In this document: in pieces, positions 12,101-22,715 of the stretch | How positions within the stretch are numbered: the first letter of the stretch is position 1 | Layout: each line of letters opens with the position of its first letter | DNA from: Monarcha castaneiventris obscurior | Taxonomy: Eukaryota; Chordata; Aves; Passeriformes; Monarchidae | Direction: 5' to 3' | Length of the DNA: 64,000 bases | Assembly (NCBI GenBank): GCA_026261815.1 | Contig: JAMPIT010000379.1 | Location: forward strand, 22,043,001-22,107,000 | Notes under the pieces: model-generated | Database searches by the model: none | Seen by the model: only the letters and a program-made list of their open reading frames with translations | Told to the model about the DNA's origin: nothing | Made by a program: the position numbers and the translations under genes

Positions 12101-15100
12101 AATCTTGGTCACTAGGACATCCATGTTATGTTAGACAGGGTGCTTTATTGATTTCTTTAATAGCTAGTTCAGAATTATTATATGGTTTAACAGGGAGGCA
12201 AAAACTGCTGATCATGAAGAAATATAACAGAAAAAGGTTGATTTTTATGACTCACTGCTACATTATGCCTTGCAGATTAGTCTTTCTCACACCCAAATGC
12301 AATTTTCATATTTAGTCAAATGTGATGCTTTGGCCCCGAAATAAAAAATAAATTAATTTCATACTAAGTAAAATAGACTTTTTCAAATAATACATATCAA
12401 ATAAGTTTTTAGTCTCTAACGATTGTCTTTCAGATTAAGAAAGCAACACATTATTTCTCTTATACACCCCAATATATTCTGTAACAAAGGTTTCAACACT
12501 CATTTACCTCCAAGTACCTTTGAGACAATTACATCTAATATTTTCAATTCAGGGGATTATTTTTGTGAGCACTAAATGAAATACAGATCTTCCCTTGACT
12601 TCAATAGATAAAGTGATAAGGTCCCAAAAGATTTGTGCAAATACAGTGCTGTAAAAATACCAAGAATTATCTGTGATGAAGCAGCTAGTAATTGATGTCT
12701 GACAGGGCTGATTGTGTGCTGTATCTTTGGACCATAGATTATTAATTTTATACATATTATTATGTAATTCTTTATTCAAAGTCCAGAAACCCCATCAGAA
12801 ATCCTCAGATAATTTCAGCTGGGTGATTTCACTGTCAGAAATGCTGAGAAAACAATGGAAATTCTGGAGAAAAAATGAGTGAATCCAGTGTCTGATGGGA
12901 CTGGCTTGTGCAGAAAAGTGAGGTTTTTAATTCCCGAGAAAAGATTAATGAATGAATAAATGTAAGATTAATGAATAGAAACTTTTTTATGAACTAGAAT
13001 GATAAAGGGGACAAAGAAGTATGACACATGGGATTGAAACTAAAGCACTGAGTGGAATTGAGGTAAAATTCACAGTGAAGTGCTAAAATGCTGCTGGCAC
13101 TAACCCATTCCTTAATTATACCTATGATTTACACTGCCCAGAGGAACAGTTACTTTTATAAAAACTAGCAATTCAGGCTGGTTTATGTTCATAAATCATG
13201 TTTTCTTCATCACACTCAGTGGTCAATGCTTTTTAATAAGCACAGTTGTTTAAAAAAACAAAGTATATGATCTTGTATATGGTCTGTGGCTTTGTAGGAC
13301 TTGTACAGTGAAAAACTGAAGTAGAAATAGCTCCCGGACACATTAATACGGTCAAGAAGATAGAAGTAAGGATGAGTACTTATATATATTTCCAGATGTC
13401 ATTGTCAGCATATCAGGCCATGAGATTGCAAAAATGATTTTTGCTGCTGAGGCAAATTGTGGCTCTTGAAACTGTGAATGGGCAGCATTGTTAATCTAAA
13501 GGATCCTTTGAAGATCATCTGAGGGATGACCTGAAATCGTACCGATCACACCATTTTGTAAAGGCATGTATTGCAAAGATTTTGGAAAGTTGTTCTGCCT
13601 TGAAACATTCAGAATTAATTAAAGAAGGGACTTTCAAACCTCTGTGGTAGAAAGACATCACCAAAAGTTTTCTAAAATCCTGGAATACTTACTGCTTGGT
13701 CATATACATTTGAAATTACCTGTGTTCAGCATGTGTATGTCCAAGTAACACAAGACTGTGCACTTTAGCTTTGAGACATGACCTAGATAAAAGTACAAAC
13801 TGTTTAAAAGTACTTTTTAAAGTGTTCTTAAATTTTTACCAAACCCAAATTATTTATAGGTGCTCTTCATATGATTTACCAGCTAAAATAAATTGCCTGA
13901 AACCAGCTTTTCTTAAAAAAAGAAATTAAAACAAGCATATTTATCACATTAAGTGCTTAGCTTGTAACATCACTTTTTTGCTTGCACTTTTGTCTATAAT
14001 AGACATTGGAATCATAAAACAATCACATTAATTTAGGTATAAATTTTTCCAGTGATTACACTGCAGAAATATTAATTGATGTTAAATGATTTAAGAATGT
14101 ACCTAATAAGTCTGTCCATAACACCTTGAGAAACTAAACTCTTTTTTATTCCAGTAGTTGGAAACTAATGTTGTTATGAAATATTTGAACACTCCTTAAA
14201 TGTTAAAGAAGACTTTATAGAAGAATAATTGAGAGAAAACTTTGACTCCTGTGGAGACATCTCCTCAGTCTGCTCAGGGCTCAGAATACAATTTATCTAG
14301 TCAGGTGTGAGTTATACCAAAACCTAATACACAGAAGGCCAGTTATTACTCCTCTTAATATCTTGTATCCAAACAAGAGTATGAAAATATGTTAGCCTCA
14401 AATCTTGGTTAAAAAGCAACTGCACTACATCAGGTTGATATTTAACTTGTTTGTATGATTTCAAGTGATCCACTTAGATATTGAGAACCCTCCTTTGATC
14501 TAAGGTATATGGTGATATACAGCTACATAAACACAATTACATAATAACTATTGTTTAGATGAGAATTATAAAAGGATGTAATGCTATATACACTTGCTCC
14601 AGTTGTCTGCAACATAAAAGTCTTATTATCAGCTTCATATAGACTACTTTATAAAAGCAAGGTGGAGATTTATTAATGCTTCTTATCAGCCCTTGCAAAG
14701 TGGAAAAATTCAGCAAAGCTTTATATAAGAAGGTACTTTAAACTTGTATTTTGTTCAGTCATATTTAAAGAATTTTTCCATCTGTAAAATTGAACATAAT
14801 ATTGCTGACTTCGAAATCTCTGCAGAGAAATTTCAATATAAAAGCTTTTCATTACCCTTTAAAATTAATCCTCAAATATCTAGCTGCCATACCTTGGCAA
14901 TAGCTCCTTCAGCAGTATTTGTGTTAACCCTTTTTAGACTGAAATACAAAAAAGCTTATTTAATTTTTAAGATTATTTATAAATTTTATTTTCTTACCAC
15001 TTTAATTAAAGGATCTAGTACCTTACTAGACACCTAATTCAATAAGCTTGTTTTCTTTTTCTGCATTTTCTATTTAATTCTCAGTAGAAAAAAAAAGGTC

Positions 15101-16129
15101 AATGATATTTATTTGTGTAGTTACTTATTATAATGGGTTACATAAAGCATCTACCTACATGTTTAATCTTAACATCTGTTTATCATTTAGGAAAAACTAC
15201 TACTATTTTGTAGCCTGTTCATTCTGGGAAATAATATGCTTCCCACTAAACGAGTGGTTGTAGGCTGCTTATAAGCACTAACATGGATGATTAATTGTGC
15301 ACCCAGTAATTACTGACTGGGTAATATGAAGATGATTTGTGAAAACTGGAATTGCCTGTCCCTGCTGTTGTGTATTCTGAATAGCTCTTACTGACATTTG
15401 GATGTTTGGAAAGTCATTCGATTTTGTGTGAATGGCCTCGTCACTTACAGTGAGCTTACATCAACCTGCTGGAATTGATGTTGTTAAGCTTTCCTTCAAC
15501 CATGTTAAGCATTATTGTCCCTAACATATCTTGTCTCTTTGAAACAAACAATAAGTGAATTCTAAATGCCTTCAGGACTGAGACTTAGTATCTCACAAAA
15601 GGGTACATTCAAATTTCTTGATGCCTTCTCATGAAAATAAAACAGATCACCTTGAGGAGAATGACAAGGAGACAGGATCAATTCTCTTTTACTTTTTACC
15701 CAGTCCATTCAAAATTAGATTCTTTTTGCAGATAAGAGGCACTATTTGAATTATCTCTTGGGATTTTTTTAATAAACCCTTTCTTTTTATGTTTGATGAC
15801 AATCTTGGTTTTTTTAGTTCAAAACATTTTGTTTTTTAATTCACAATGTATAAAATGTTGTATAGTCTACTCAATCCAGGAAATATAAGTTGTATGTTAC
15901 TCAGTTGATGATGATTGCTGGTTTTATGAGCCTATTTATTTTATGACTGGCCCTTAAGTTTACAACTACTTACTTAAAAGAAACATTGTTTGACTGGTGT
16001 CAAGGAAAATCATAAACTTAAAAGAAATGACAGTAAAGAAATGTACTAATTTCCTGCTAGAATAAACATTGGGTTATAGAAAATAAAAGGAAAAATTTTC
16101 TAATCTATTTCAGTTCTTAGTTGACTAAG
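9182..16129. other. Unique AT-rich non-coding sequence
   Basis: I see no recognisable repeat family or coding exon in this ~7-kb stretch. A short (CA)6-7 run lies near 10,970-10,985. An ORF-like opening on the minus strand follows a fair acceptor near 11,070, but it has no good donor. Likely intron or intergenic DNA. Confidence 0.55.
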
Positions 16130-16659
16130 ACACTGGAGAAATCTGTTCCTGAAGACTACACCCCATGGAAAAGACTCATGTTGGAGCAGTTCGTGAACTC
16201 CAGCCCACACTGAACTGGGTCATACAGGTCTCCTGTGTGAGGGACCCCATGCTGGAACCAGGGAAGAGTGTGAGGAAGAAAGAGCAGCAGAGATTAAGGC
16301 TCTTAATTAAGGCTCCTCAGATTAAGGACTGATCACAACCCACATTCCTCACCCTTTCCTTCACTTGAGGGGAGGAAGTAGAAGAGTTAGAGGTGAGCTG
16401 AATTTAGGAAGAAGAGGCAGGGGGAATATGTGTATGGGGGCTGGTTTTAGTTTTATTTCTCATTATTCCACTATATTATTTATTGGCAGTAAATTCAGTT
16501 AATATTCCTGAGTTCATTTTGTTCATAATGGTAACTGGTAAGTGATCTCTCCCTGTCCTCATCTTGACCTATGAGATTTTCCTAATGTTTCCTTCTGTCC
16601 TGTTGAGAAAGGGGAGGTTTGATGGGCACCTTGAGGCCAGACAAGGTCAACTCACCATA
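16130..16659 (+). mobile_element. Partial endogenous-retrovirus LTR (family 1, copy A)
   Basis: The plus strand shows, in order: a GC-richer part with 'ctgttcctgaagactacacc' and 'catgctggaaccagggaaga'; an A/T part with 'tttatttctcattattcc' and 'ttattggcag'; 'gtaagtgatctctccctgtc'; and a terminus 'gatgggcacc...caaggtcaactcaccata'. The same order of blocks occurs at 43.9-44.7 kb (same strand) and, inverted, at 48.3-49.4 kb. I recognise it from memory as a common avian LTR ending ...GGGTCAACCCACCACA. The 5' half is missing. No internal retroviral genes adjoin it, so it is a solo, truncated LTR. The retroviral class is not determined. Confidence 0.72.
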
Positions 16660-17877
16660 CTATTGCTTATTACTTGGTTTTCTTTTGTTTTATCCCAAGG
16701 ACTTTATAGACAGCAAAAATATCCCTGTCAGCATTTTTCTCCTTAAACTACATTAAACAATTAAGGTTTTTCTAACATTCTCTTTAAAGCAGCCTCTTCA
16801 GAATTCTGTGCTTCCCCTTCAGATTGCTTCAACTGTAATTTCTAGGTAATACAATTGTGCCATGCAGTTATACTCTAATGGCATTCATATTTCCATGTTC
16901 TTATCAAAAATTGCTTTCCTGATGCAGTCCTAAGTTTGGCAGTATCTTGCCTACCGTGTCTTGTCCTCAAGAAAATGCTTTTATTCCTGTTATGACCTCC
17001 TGATAATGGATGCTTGTAGCAAAAATTCTTACAGATCTTTAAAGGGTAACTTTCTACAGAAATACATTTGAAAAAGAACCCCAGCATTGATACAGAAGCA
17101 ATTTCTTTGCCTTGCCATTTTCTGTATTCTGTATGCTGTTAAGACAATCTTTCAAGGAAACCTCTCCTTCCCACTCTCCATATCCTGCAGAAAAAGGGAA
17201 TTCTGTGTTATAACTTGTTTTAAAAAAGTTAAAAATTGTGCGGATTCATAAATCTAACATTATTAATTTTGTAGGTCTAGGCATTGATCTGATCAATTCC
17301 TAGATACCTTAACTCCAGCTGTCTTCAGGAGCTCAGTGGAGGCTGTATTTCTGCTTTTCTGTAGTTTATGGCTCTTAGTTCTATAGTATATTTGGCTCAT
17401 CTATCAAGAAGAACCATGAGACAGAGAAGGACAATTTCTGTTTAAATAAAACCATCATTGGTAATAGCAAGCATGTGGCCACGAAAAAAAAATGGAAAAA
17501 GGAAAAAAAAAGCAAATGCAATATAAATAGGTGAACTAAAATGGAAATCAATATCAAAGGCACTCTGATTAGATAAAAGCTGATGAGCTGTGAAGACAAA
17601 TCATTTAATTTGCTTCTATTTTTAGAAATACATTCCAAACAAACACAGTGATTAGACAAAAGATCCTCTATACAGAGGAATGACAAATAAACAAGGGATA
17701 AAAAATTTTATTTTTGAATCTCCAGAAAATCTTATGCTGCAGAAATACTGATTTTTCTAAGGATTATTTAAATTTATATGCCAATGCTTGGAGATCATTT
17801 ATATGGGAAATACAAAATTAATATAAATCTCTTAGTGCTTGTATGCATCACACGTCTAACAATGAGGAAGAATCATT
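16660..17877. other. Unique sequence, nothing recognised
   Basis: No repeat family or splice-flanked frame recognised. The minus-strand 101-codon opening at 17,381-17,686 is F/L/S-rich, of the kind AT-rich DNA produces by chance, and includes an A-rich run at 17,484-17,512. Confidence 0.5.
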
Positions 17878-17942
17878 CACAGAATCACAGAATATTCTGA
17901 GTTGGAAGGGATCCAAAAGATCATCGAGTCCAGCTCTTAAAT
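17878..17942 (-). mobile_element. CR1 LINE 3' tail, very short
   Basis: 'ttcacagaatcacagaatat' followed by 'gagttggaagggatcc' and 'atcatcgagtccagctc' is the reverse complement of a CR1 3' end. Only ~65 bp remain, which is the extreme of 5' truncation or later deletion. Confidence 0.8.
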
Positions 17943-19146
17943 ATTCACTCTTTTAGAGACCTTCCATCATATTTTAGGCTTAAAAGATTTAACTACATAC
18001 AACTAATTGGATTTTTCTGGCTGGAAATGGATGTTATTGACGCTATTTCCCGCTGTAAGCATTTTAAAATCAGGATTTGCAATGAAGTAAATTTCATATT
18101 TATGAAATCACATGGATGAAGTTCAAGCTATTTAACTGCTAGTATTTTGGTTTGCTATTTCTTACAGTATGAAGTGCAGATAGGCACTTGGTTTGTGCAT
18201 AAATTTAAGCAGTGATTCAACACAAGCGGTATGTGTGTTTATTAAACTTTGTATCTCTTTGGAGCTCTTCAGTTTGAGCAGGTTGCATGCTTCAAGCAAA
18301 ATTATTCAGAAATCTGAGCATGAATTTCTTCTTTCTGATGTCTGCTCATTACTGCTCACTCAGCACTGGCAACACTCACATAAATTGTGGATAAATTTAT
18401 AATGTCAGTACCATATTATAAGCTTATCTACTTGAATGAAACTGAAGTGCATGGAAGGTGATTAAGGATATAATTTTAATGCATCAGCCAAGATAAACAG
18501 TAAATTGAAGCTGTGTCTGGCACTGGGCTGAATGCCATAACAAAATTTATGCACCTGCTGAGCAGTAGGAAGACTATTTCCATATAAGAGGGAGAAACGT
18601 GTTCTAGCCTCAAGGGTTCAGAGACGTCTGGAGTATCAAAACCTTAGTGGTTCACTTGCCTTGTGCCACATGGTACCCAGGCATGGCACCGTGGACTTTC
18701 CCTGACGTGCTGGGTCTGTGCAGGGTGAGCCACAGAAGGTCAGAGGACTCGGACAGCCAGGAAGTTAGATCTGACATCTGCTCTAGCCTTCAGGAAAGAA
18801 AGTCTCTGTGGAGAAACAAAATTAGCTCTATACCAATAGTTTAGAGGAGGTAGCTAAATTCCATCCCCTATGACTGTAATAATTCCTTTTCATAAAGTCC
18901 AGTGTACTTCAGGTGTGAAAAAGGGGATACATTCCCTTCTGGATAAGTTTGAGGGTATGTGTGTTGAAGAAAGTGGGGTTTTTATATAGAAATGAAAGCA
19001 GCGTTATACAAACAGTCAATTTTAGTTCTCAGTGTTGAAGGATATAGGATTCAAAATCATCATTACATTATTAAAAACTGCACTTTTCCTCTGGTGGCAT
19101 TCTGTGATTTATTATGCACATTAATTATATGGTGACACAAGCTCAC
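17943..19146. other. Unique sequence with a GC-richer island
   Basis: Mostly AT-rich. A short GC-richer patch at about 18,600-18,830 (around 'catggtacccaggcatggca') stands out and opens a 65-codon plus-strand frame, but I recognise neither a protein nor a repeat in it; it may be an old repeat fragment. Confidence 0.45.
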
Positions 19147-19173
19147 CTGCTACATGGTGCCTAAATGTGTGTT
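19147..19173 (-). CDS. Candidate 27-nt micro-exon (minus strand)
   Basis: Seen on the minus strand: a textbook acceptor, TTTATCTTTATCTTACAG, then 27 nt, then a near-consensus donor GCAG/GTGAGC. Of the three frames only one is open. It enters with two bases (phase 1), reads HTFRHHVA and leaves with one base (phase 1). That phase class is the same as that of the exon 96 bp upstream in gene order (19,270-19,380). The junction codon would be GAA (Glu), giving no stop or shift. A 96-bp intron is short but within the range of bird genes. The protein is unknown to me. A chance pairing of splice-like signals is the main alternative. Confidence 0.4.
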
Positions 19174-19269
19174 CTGTAAGATAAAGATAAATTAGAAAAG
19201 GAACAGAAAATAATTTTTGTGAAGTACAGTTAGTCTGTTAGACGCAGGTAATTCAACAATAAAACTTAC

Positions 19270-19380
19270 CAATAAATTCATTAGCTCGTAGAGCAGATCT
19301 TACAGCACTACGTATAAGTGTTTCTGCCATTGGATAAACTCCGATAATCTCAATTTTATCTTTGTCACTGTATTCTGAAG
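19270..19380 (-). CDS. Probable internal exon of an unidentified minus-strand gene
   Basis: The most exon-like segment of the window. Minus strand: acceptor TTTGTTTTACATAG, 111 nt, donor ATTG/GTAAGTTTTA. Two frames have stops; the third is open throughout and reads SEYSDKDKIEIIGVYPM, then AETLIRSAVRSALRANEFI. This is a balanced, water-soluble composition with a helix-like second half, quite unlike the F/K/N/I-rich chance ORFs around it. It enters and leaves in phase 1, so it could be skipped or included without a frame shift. A second AG six bases in (CTTCAG) would give an in-frame 105-nt variant. I could not assign the protein family from memory. The distance to the next candidate exons (8-22 kb) implies long introns. 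Confidence 0.55.
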
Positions 19381-19739
19381 CTATGTAAAACAAACACACT
19401 TAGAAATGCCTTAATTTGAAGATAAGTTATATTTTTTAAAGTCTTTATTCGAAAGAAAAGGGGCAGTAGCATTGGTGTTTGGGTTTTATTTTTCTCCACC
19501 TTTTAAATCTCTCAAAAGGCCGGAAGGTGATACATTTGCTCTGATACATCAGCAGGAACAATTCTTCTGCTATATTTCAGGCTTCTAAAGATAGATTTTC
19601 TTTTAGTTTACATGAGTATGGATAAAGAGGGGCCATCTGAATCCTAACCTGAATGACATCTCTGGGCTGAGGTAGAGATCCCCAGCACCATGGCTGGCCC
19701 AGATGAGAAAGTTGTAATAACTTTCAGACAACTGCAGCT
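19381..19739. other. Unclassified sequence beside a CR1 fragment
   Basis: Contains the acceptor tract of the 19,270-19,380 exon at its left edge. The part from about 19,620 to 19,739 lies where the CR1 3' end should be for the fragment that follows. Only weak similarity to CR1 is visible there, around the ELV-SLE-like minus-strand reading at 19,730-19,790. Confidence 0.4.
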
Positions 19740-20097
19740 CACTCAACCACTCCTCACAAGAATTTTGCTCCAGAGCGTTTACCAGTTCCATTGCCCTTCT
19801 CTGGACATGCTCCAGCCCTTCAATGTCTGTGTTGTACTGAAGGGTCCAAAACTGAACAGAGGATTTGATTGAGGCCTTGCCAGTGCCCAGTACAGGGTGA
19901 AAATCACTGTCCTGGTCCTGCTGGCCACGCTATTGTTCATACAGGCCAAGATGACCTTGGCCTTCTTGGCCACATGGGCACTCCCTGGCTCATGTTCAGC
20001 TGCTGTCGACCAGCACTCCCAGGTCATTTTCTGCCAAGCAGCTTTCCAGACACCCTTCCCCAAGCCTGTAGCATTGTTTCTTCCCCACAAAAAAAAG
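19740..20097 (-). mobile_element. CR1 LINE fragment lacking a recognisable 3' end
   Basis: Reverse-complement CR1 landmarks run continuously: 'ccattgcccttctctggaca', 'gtccaaaactgaacagagga', 'ccttgccagtgcccagtaca', 'tggccttcttggccacatgg', 'agctgctgtcgaccagcact'. This is the region just downstream of the reverse transcriptase. CR1 insertions normally keep the 3' end and lose the 5' end. Here the 3' terminus with its octamers cannot be found, so the copy was cut by deletion or has diverged. Shifted minus-strand openings here (19,779-20,111) are decayed LINE coding sequence. Confidence 0.82.
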
Positions 20098-21024
20098 TTG
20101 AATAGGAACATGTTAAGCAGAAATTAATAGTTTAAGAAATGAATGTCTGAGATCTAGATAGATAATTAAATAGACATATTTTCTTATTCTCCGTGCACAA
20201 GAAAAAGGTAGCTATACAAGGATGACTATTTCAGTTAGCCTGGTAATATCTGCACAACAGTCTGTGAGGGTGACTCTTCCAGGCATTATTTACCGTGTCC
20301 AGTTTCTACATTCCCACAGGGTGGAGGAAACAGAATAACCATCTGGATCCGTTTGGTTTAGAACTCCTCTATAGCCTATAAAGTGTGAGCATGTGTTGCC
20401 AAATATTCTGAAAGTCTTTGCAATTTTCCTCCATTATAGAGCAAATATATCCATGGAAATGTTCATCTATATTTTAAGGGAGACTGAAAACATTACTGTG
20501 TATTGAATCTCCTTACTGGTCCCAGTGTTAAATACATGAAAGTGTTAAATTTTATTAGCATGTATTAAACCCGTTTACTGATGTTCTTTACTGAAACAAT
20601 AAAAGGAGAATTTCCTTTGTACATAGTTCATCAGCTCCATTTTGTTACTACTATGTCAGTGAAAAGCCAATGCAGGAACCAAACCTTATCATCACCAAGT
20701 AATTTCAGTTTGAAGATTTTTCCAAATATCCTGTTTATATCCTATTCTATTAAAAGAGGTTCTCCTTTTTTTCTATTCCCAAACAATTCTTTTCATTGTG
20801 GGAATTTCCCTCATTTCTTCTGTTACACCGTATTTTTGTGATATTTTACAATGCAAAAAGAAAACAATTGTGTATAAATCACTTATTTTCCTGTCTACAG
20901 ATAATAAAACTACACAAGATTTAAAACAGAATCTGGTGTTTGCTAAAGAGAAACATCATCAATTTTTATTATGTTTTCAGAGATGCATAATGTGTACTTC
21001 ATTTTCTTCCAAAATATTCTGTTA
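20098..21024. other. Unique AT-rich sequence
   Basis: Between two minus-strand CR1 copies. No family or exon recognised; plus-strand openings of 75-86 codons near 20,581-21,025 are F/S/I-rich and look like chance. Confidence 0.5.
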
Positions 21025-22715
21025 AATCATAGAATCATAAAATGGTTTGGGTTGAAAGACACCTAAAAGAACATACAGCTCCAATCCCCCTGACTTGGGC
21101 AGGGACACTTTCCACGAGACCAGGTTGCTCAGAGCCCCATCCAGCCTGGCCTTGGACACTTCCAGGGATGGGAACCCACTACTTCTCTGGACAACCTGTT
21201 TCAGTGTTTTACCTCCCTCACAGTAAAGAATTTCATCCTAATATCTAAACTAAACCTACCCTCTTTGAGACTAAAGCCAGAACCCATTGTCCTATCACTA
21301 CCTGCCCTTGTAAAAAGTCCGTCTTCTTCTTGCTTGTAGGCTCCTTTTAGGTACTGGAAGACCGCTAGAAGGTCTCCTAGAGCCTTCTCTTCTCCAGGCT
21401 GAACAATTCCCATTCTCTTAGCCTTTGCTCATAGGAGAGGTGCTCCAGCCCTCTGATCATCTTTGTGACTATTCTCTGGACTCACTACAACAAATCCATG
21501 GGGAACCCCAGAGCTGGACACAATATTCCAGGTGAAGTCACACAAGATCGGAGGGAAAGAATCACCTCCCTCTGCCTGTTGGTCAGGTTTCTTTTGATGC
21601 AGCCCAGGATACATTTGGCTTTTGGGACTGCAAGAGCACATTGGCAGGTCATGTTGACCTTCTACAACCCCAATACGTTTTATCAGGACTACTTTCAATC
21701 CATTCTCCATCCATTTTGTATTTGTACTTCAGATTGCCCTGACCCAGGTGCATCACCTTGCATTTGGCCCTGTTGAACTTCATGAGGTTTGCACAGTCCC
21801 ATCTTTAAAGGCTGTTAAGATCCCTGTGGATGGCTTCTCTTCTCTCCAGCATGTTGACCACATCACGCAGCTTGGTGCTGTCTGCAAACTTGCTGAGGGT
21901 GAGCTCAGTCCCAGTGTCCATGTTGATGACAAAGATGTTAACAAGTGTCAGTCCCAGTACCAGCCCCTAAGGAATGCCACATGTCACTGATCTCCGCTTG
22001 GATAATGGGCTGTTGGCTGTAACACTTTGAGTGTGACCATCCAGCCAATTCCTTATCCACTGTGTGGTATGTCATCAAATCTATATGTCTCCAGTTTAGA
22101 GACAAGGATGTCATGTTTTTAAGTGTCAAATGCTTTGCCCAAGTTTGGAAAGAAGACGTCACTTGCTCTTTCTGCATAGACCAATGCTGTAACCTCCCTG
22201 TAGAAGGCCACTACATTTTTCAGGTACAATTTACCCGTAGTTAAGCTAGGTGGCTCTCACCAGTCACCTCCTTATTTTCCATGTGTCTTAGCAGAGTTTC
22301 CAGGAGAATCCACTCCATGCTTTCAACAGGCTCAGAAGTGAGAATGACACATCAGCAGTTCCCCTGCAGGGGTTATATTTCTCCTTTTCCCACCATAGGC
22401 AGCTTCACTGGACTGCCATGAGTTTTCAAATATGATGCATAGTGGCTTAGACACTTCCTTTGACAGTTCCCTCAGGACCTGGAGATGCATCTTATCAGGT
22501 CTCATACATGGTCTTGTGCAATTTCAGGTTCCTTAGATGTTTGCGAACCAGATTTTCTCCCATGGTGGGCGAGTCTTCATTCCCCCATCTCTGCCTTTGC
22601 CTCTGTGACTTGGACAGTTTTACTGGAGCAGTTGTCAGTGAAGACTGAGGCAAAAAATTATTTGAGAATTCTGAATCAAATTTCCTTACAGCAGATGTTT
22701 GATTATTCTATTTGA
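21025..22715 (-). mobile_element. CR1 LINE, 1.7 kb, reverse transcriptase to 3' end
   Basis: Begins on the plus strand with 'aatcatagaatcataaaatg', the reverse complement of the CR1 terminal octamers. It then runs through nearly every landmark of the avian CR1 3' half: 'tccagcctggccttggacac', 'aatatctaaactaaacctac', 'ctccagccctctgatcatct', 'gatgcagcccaggatacatt', 'atgaggtttgcacagtccca', 'gtctccagtttagagacaag', up to 'gaagactgaggcaaaaaatt'. The reverse-transcriptase catalytic box is at 21,877-21,888, reading FADS on the minus strand where active copies have FADD, so the second Asp is lost. Frameshifts break the gene into pieces of under 110 codons. 5'-truncated within ORF2; a dead element. Confidence 0.95.
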
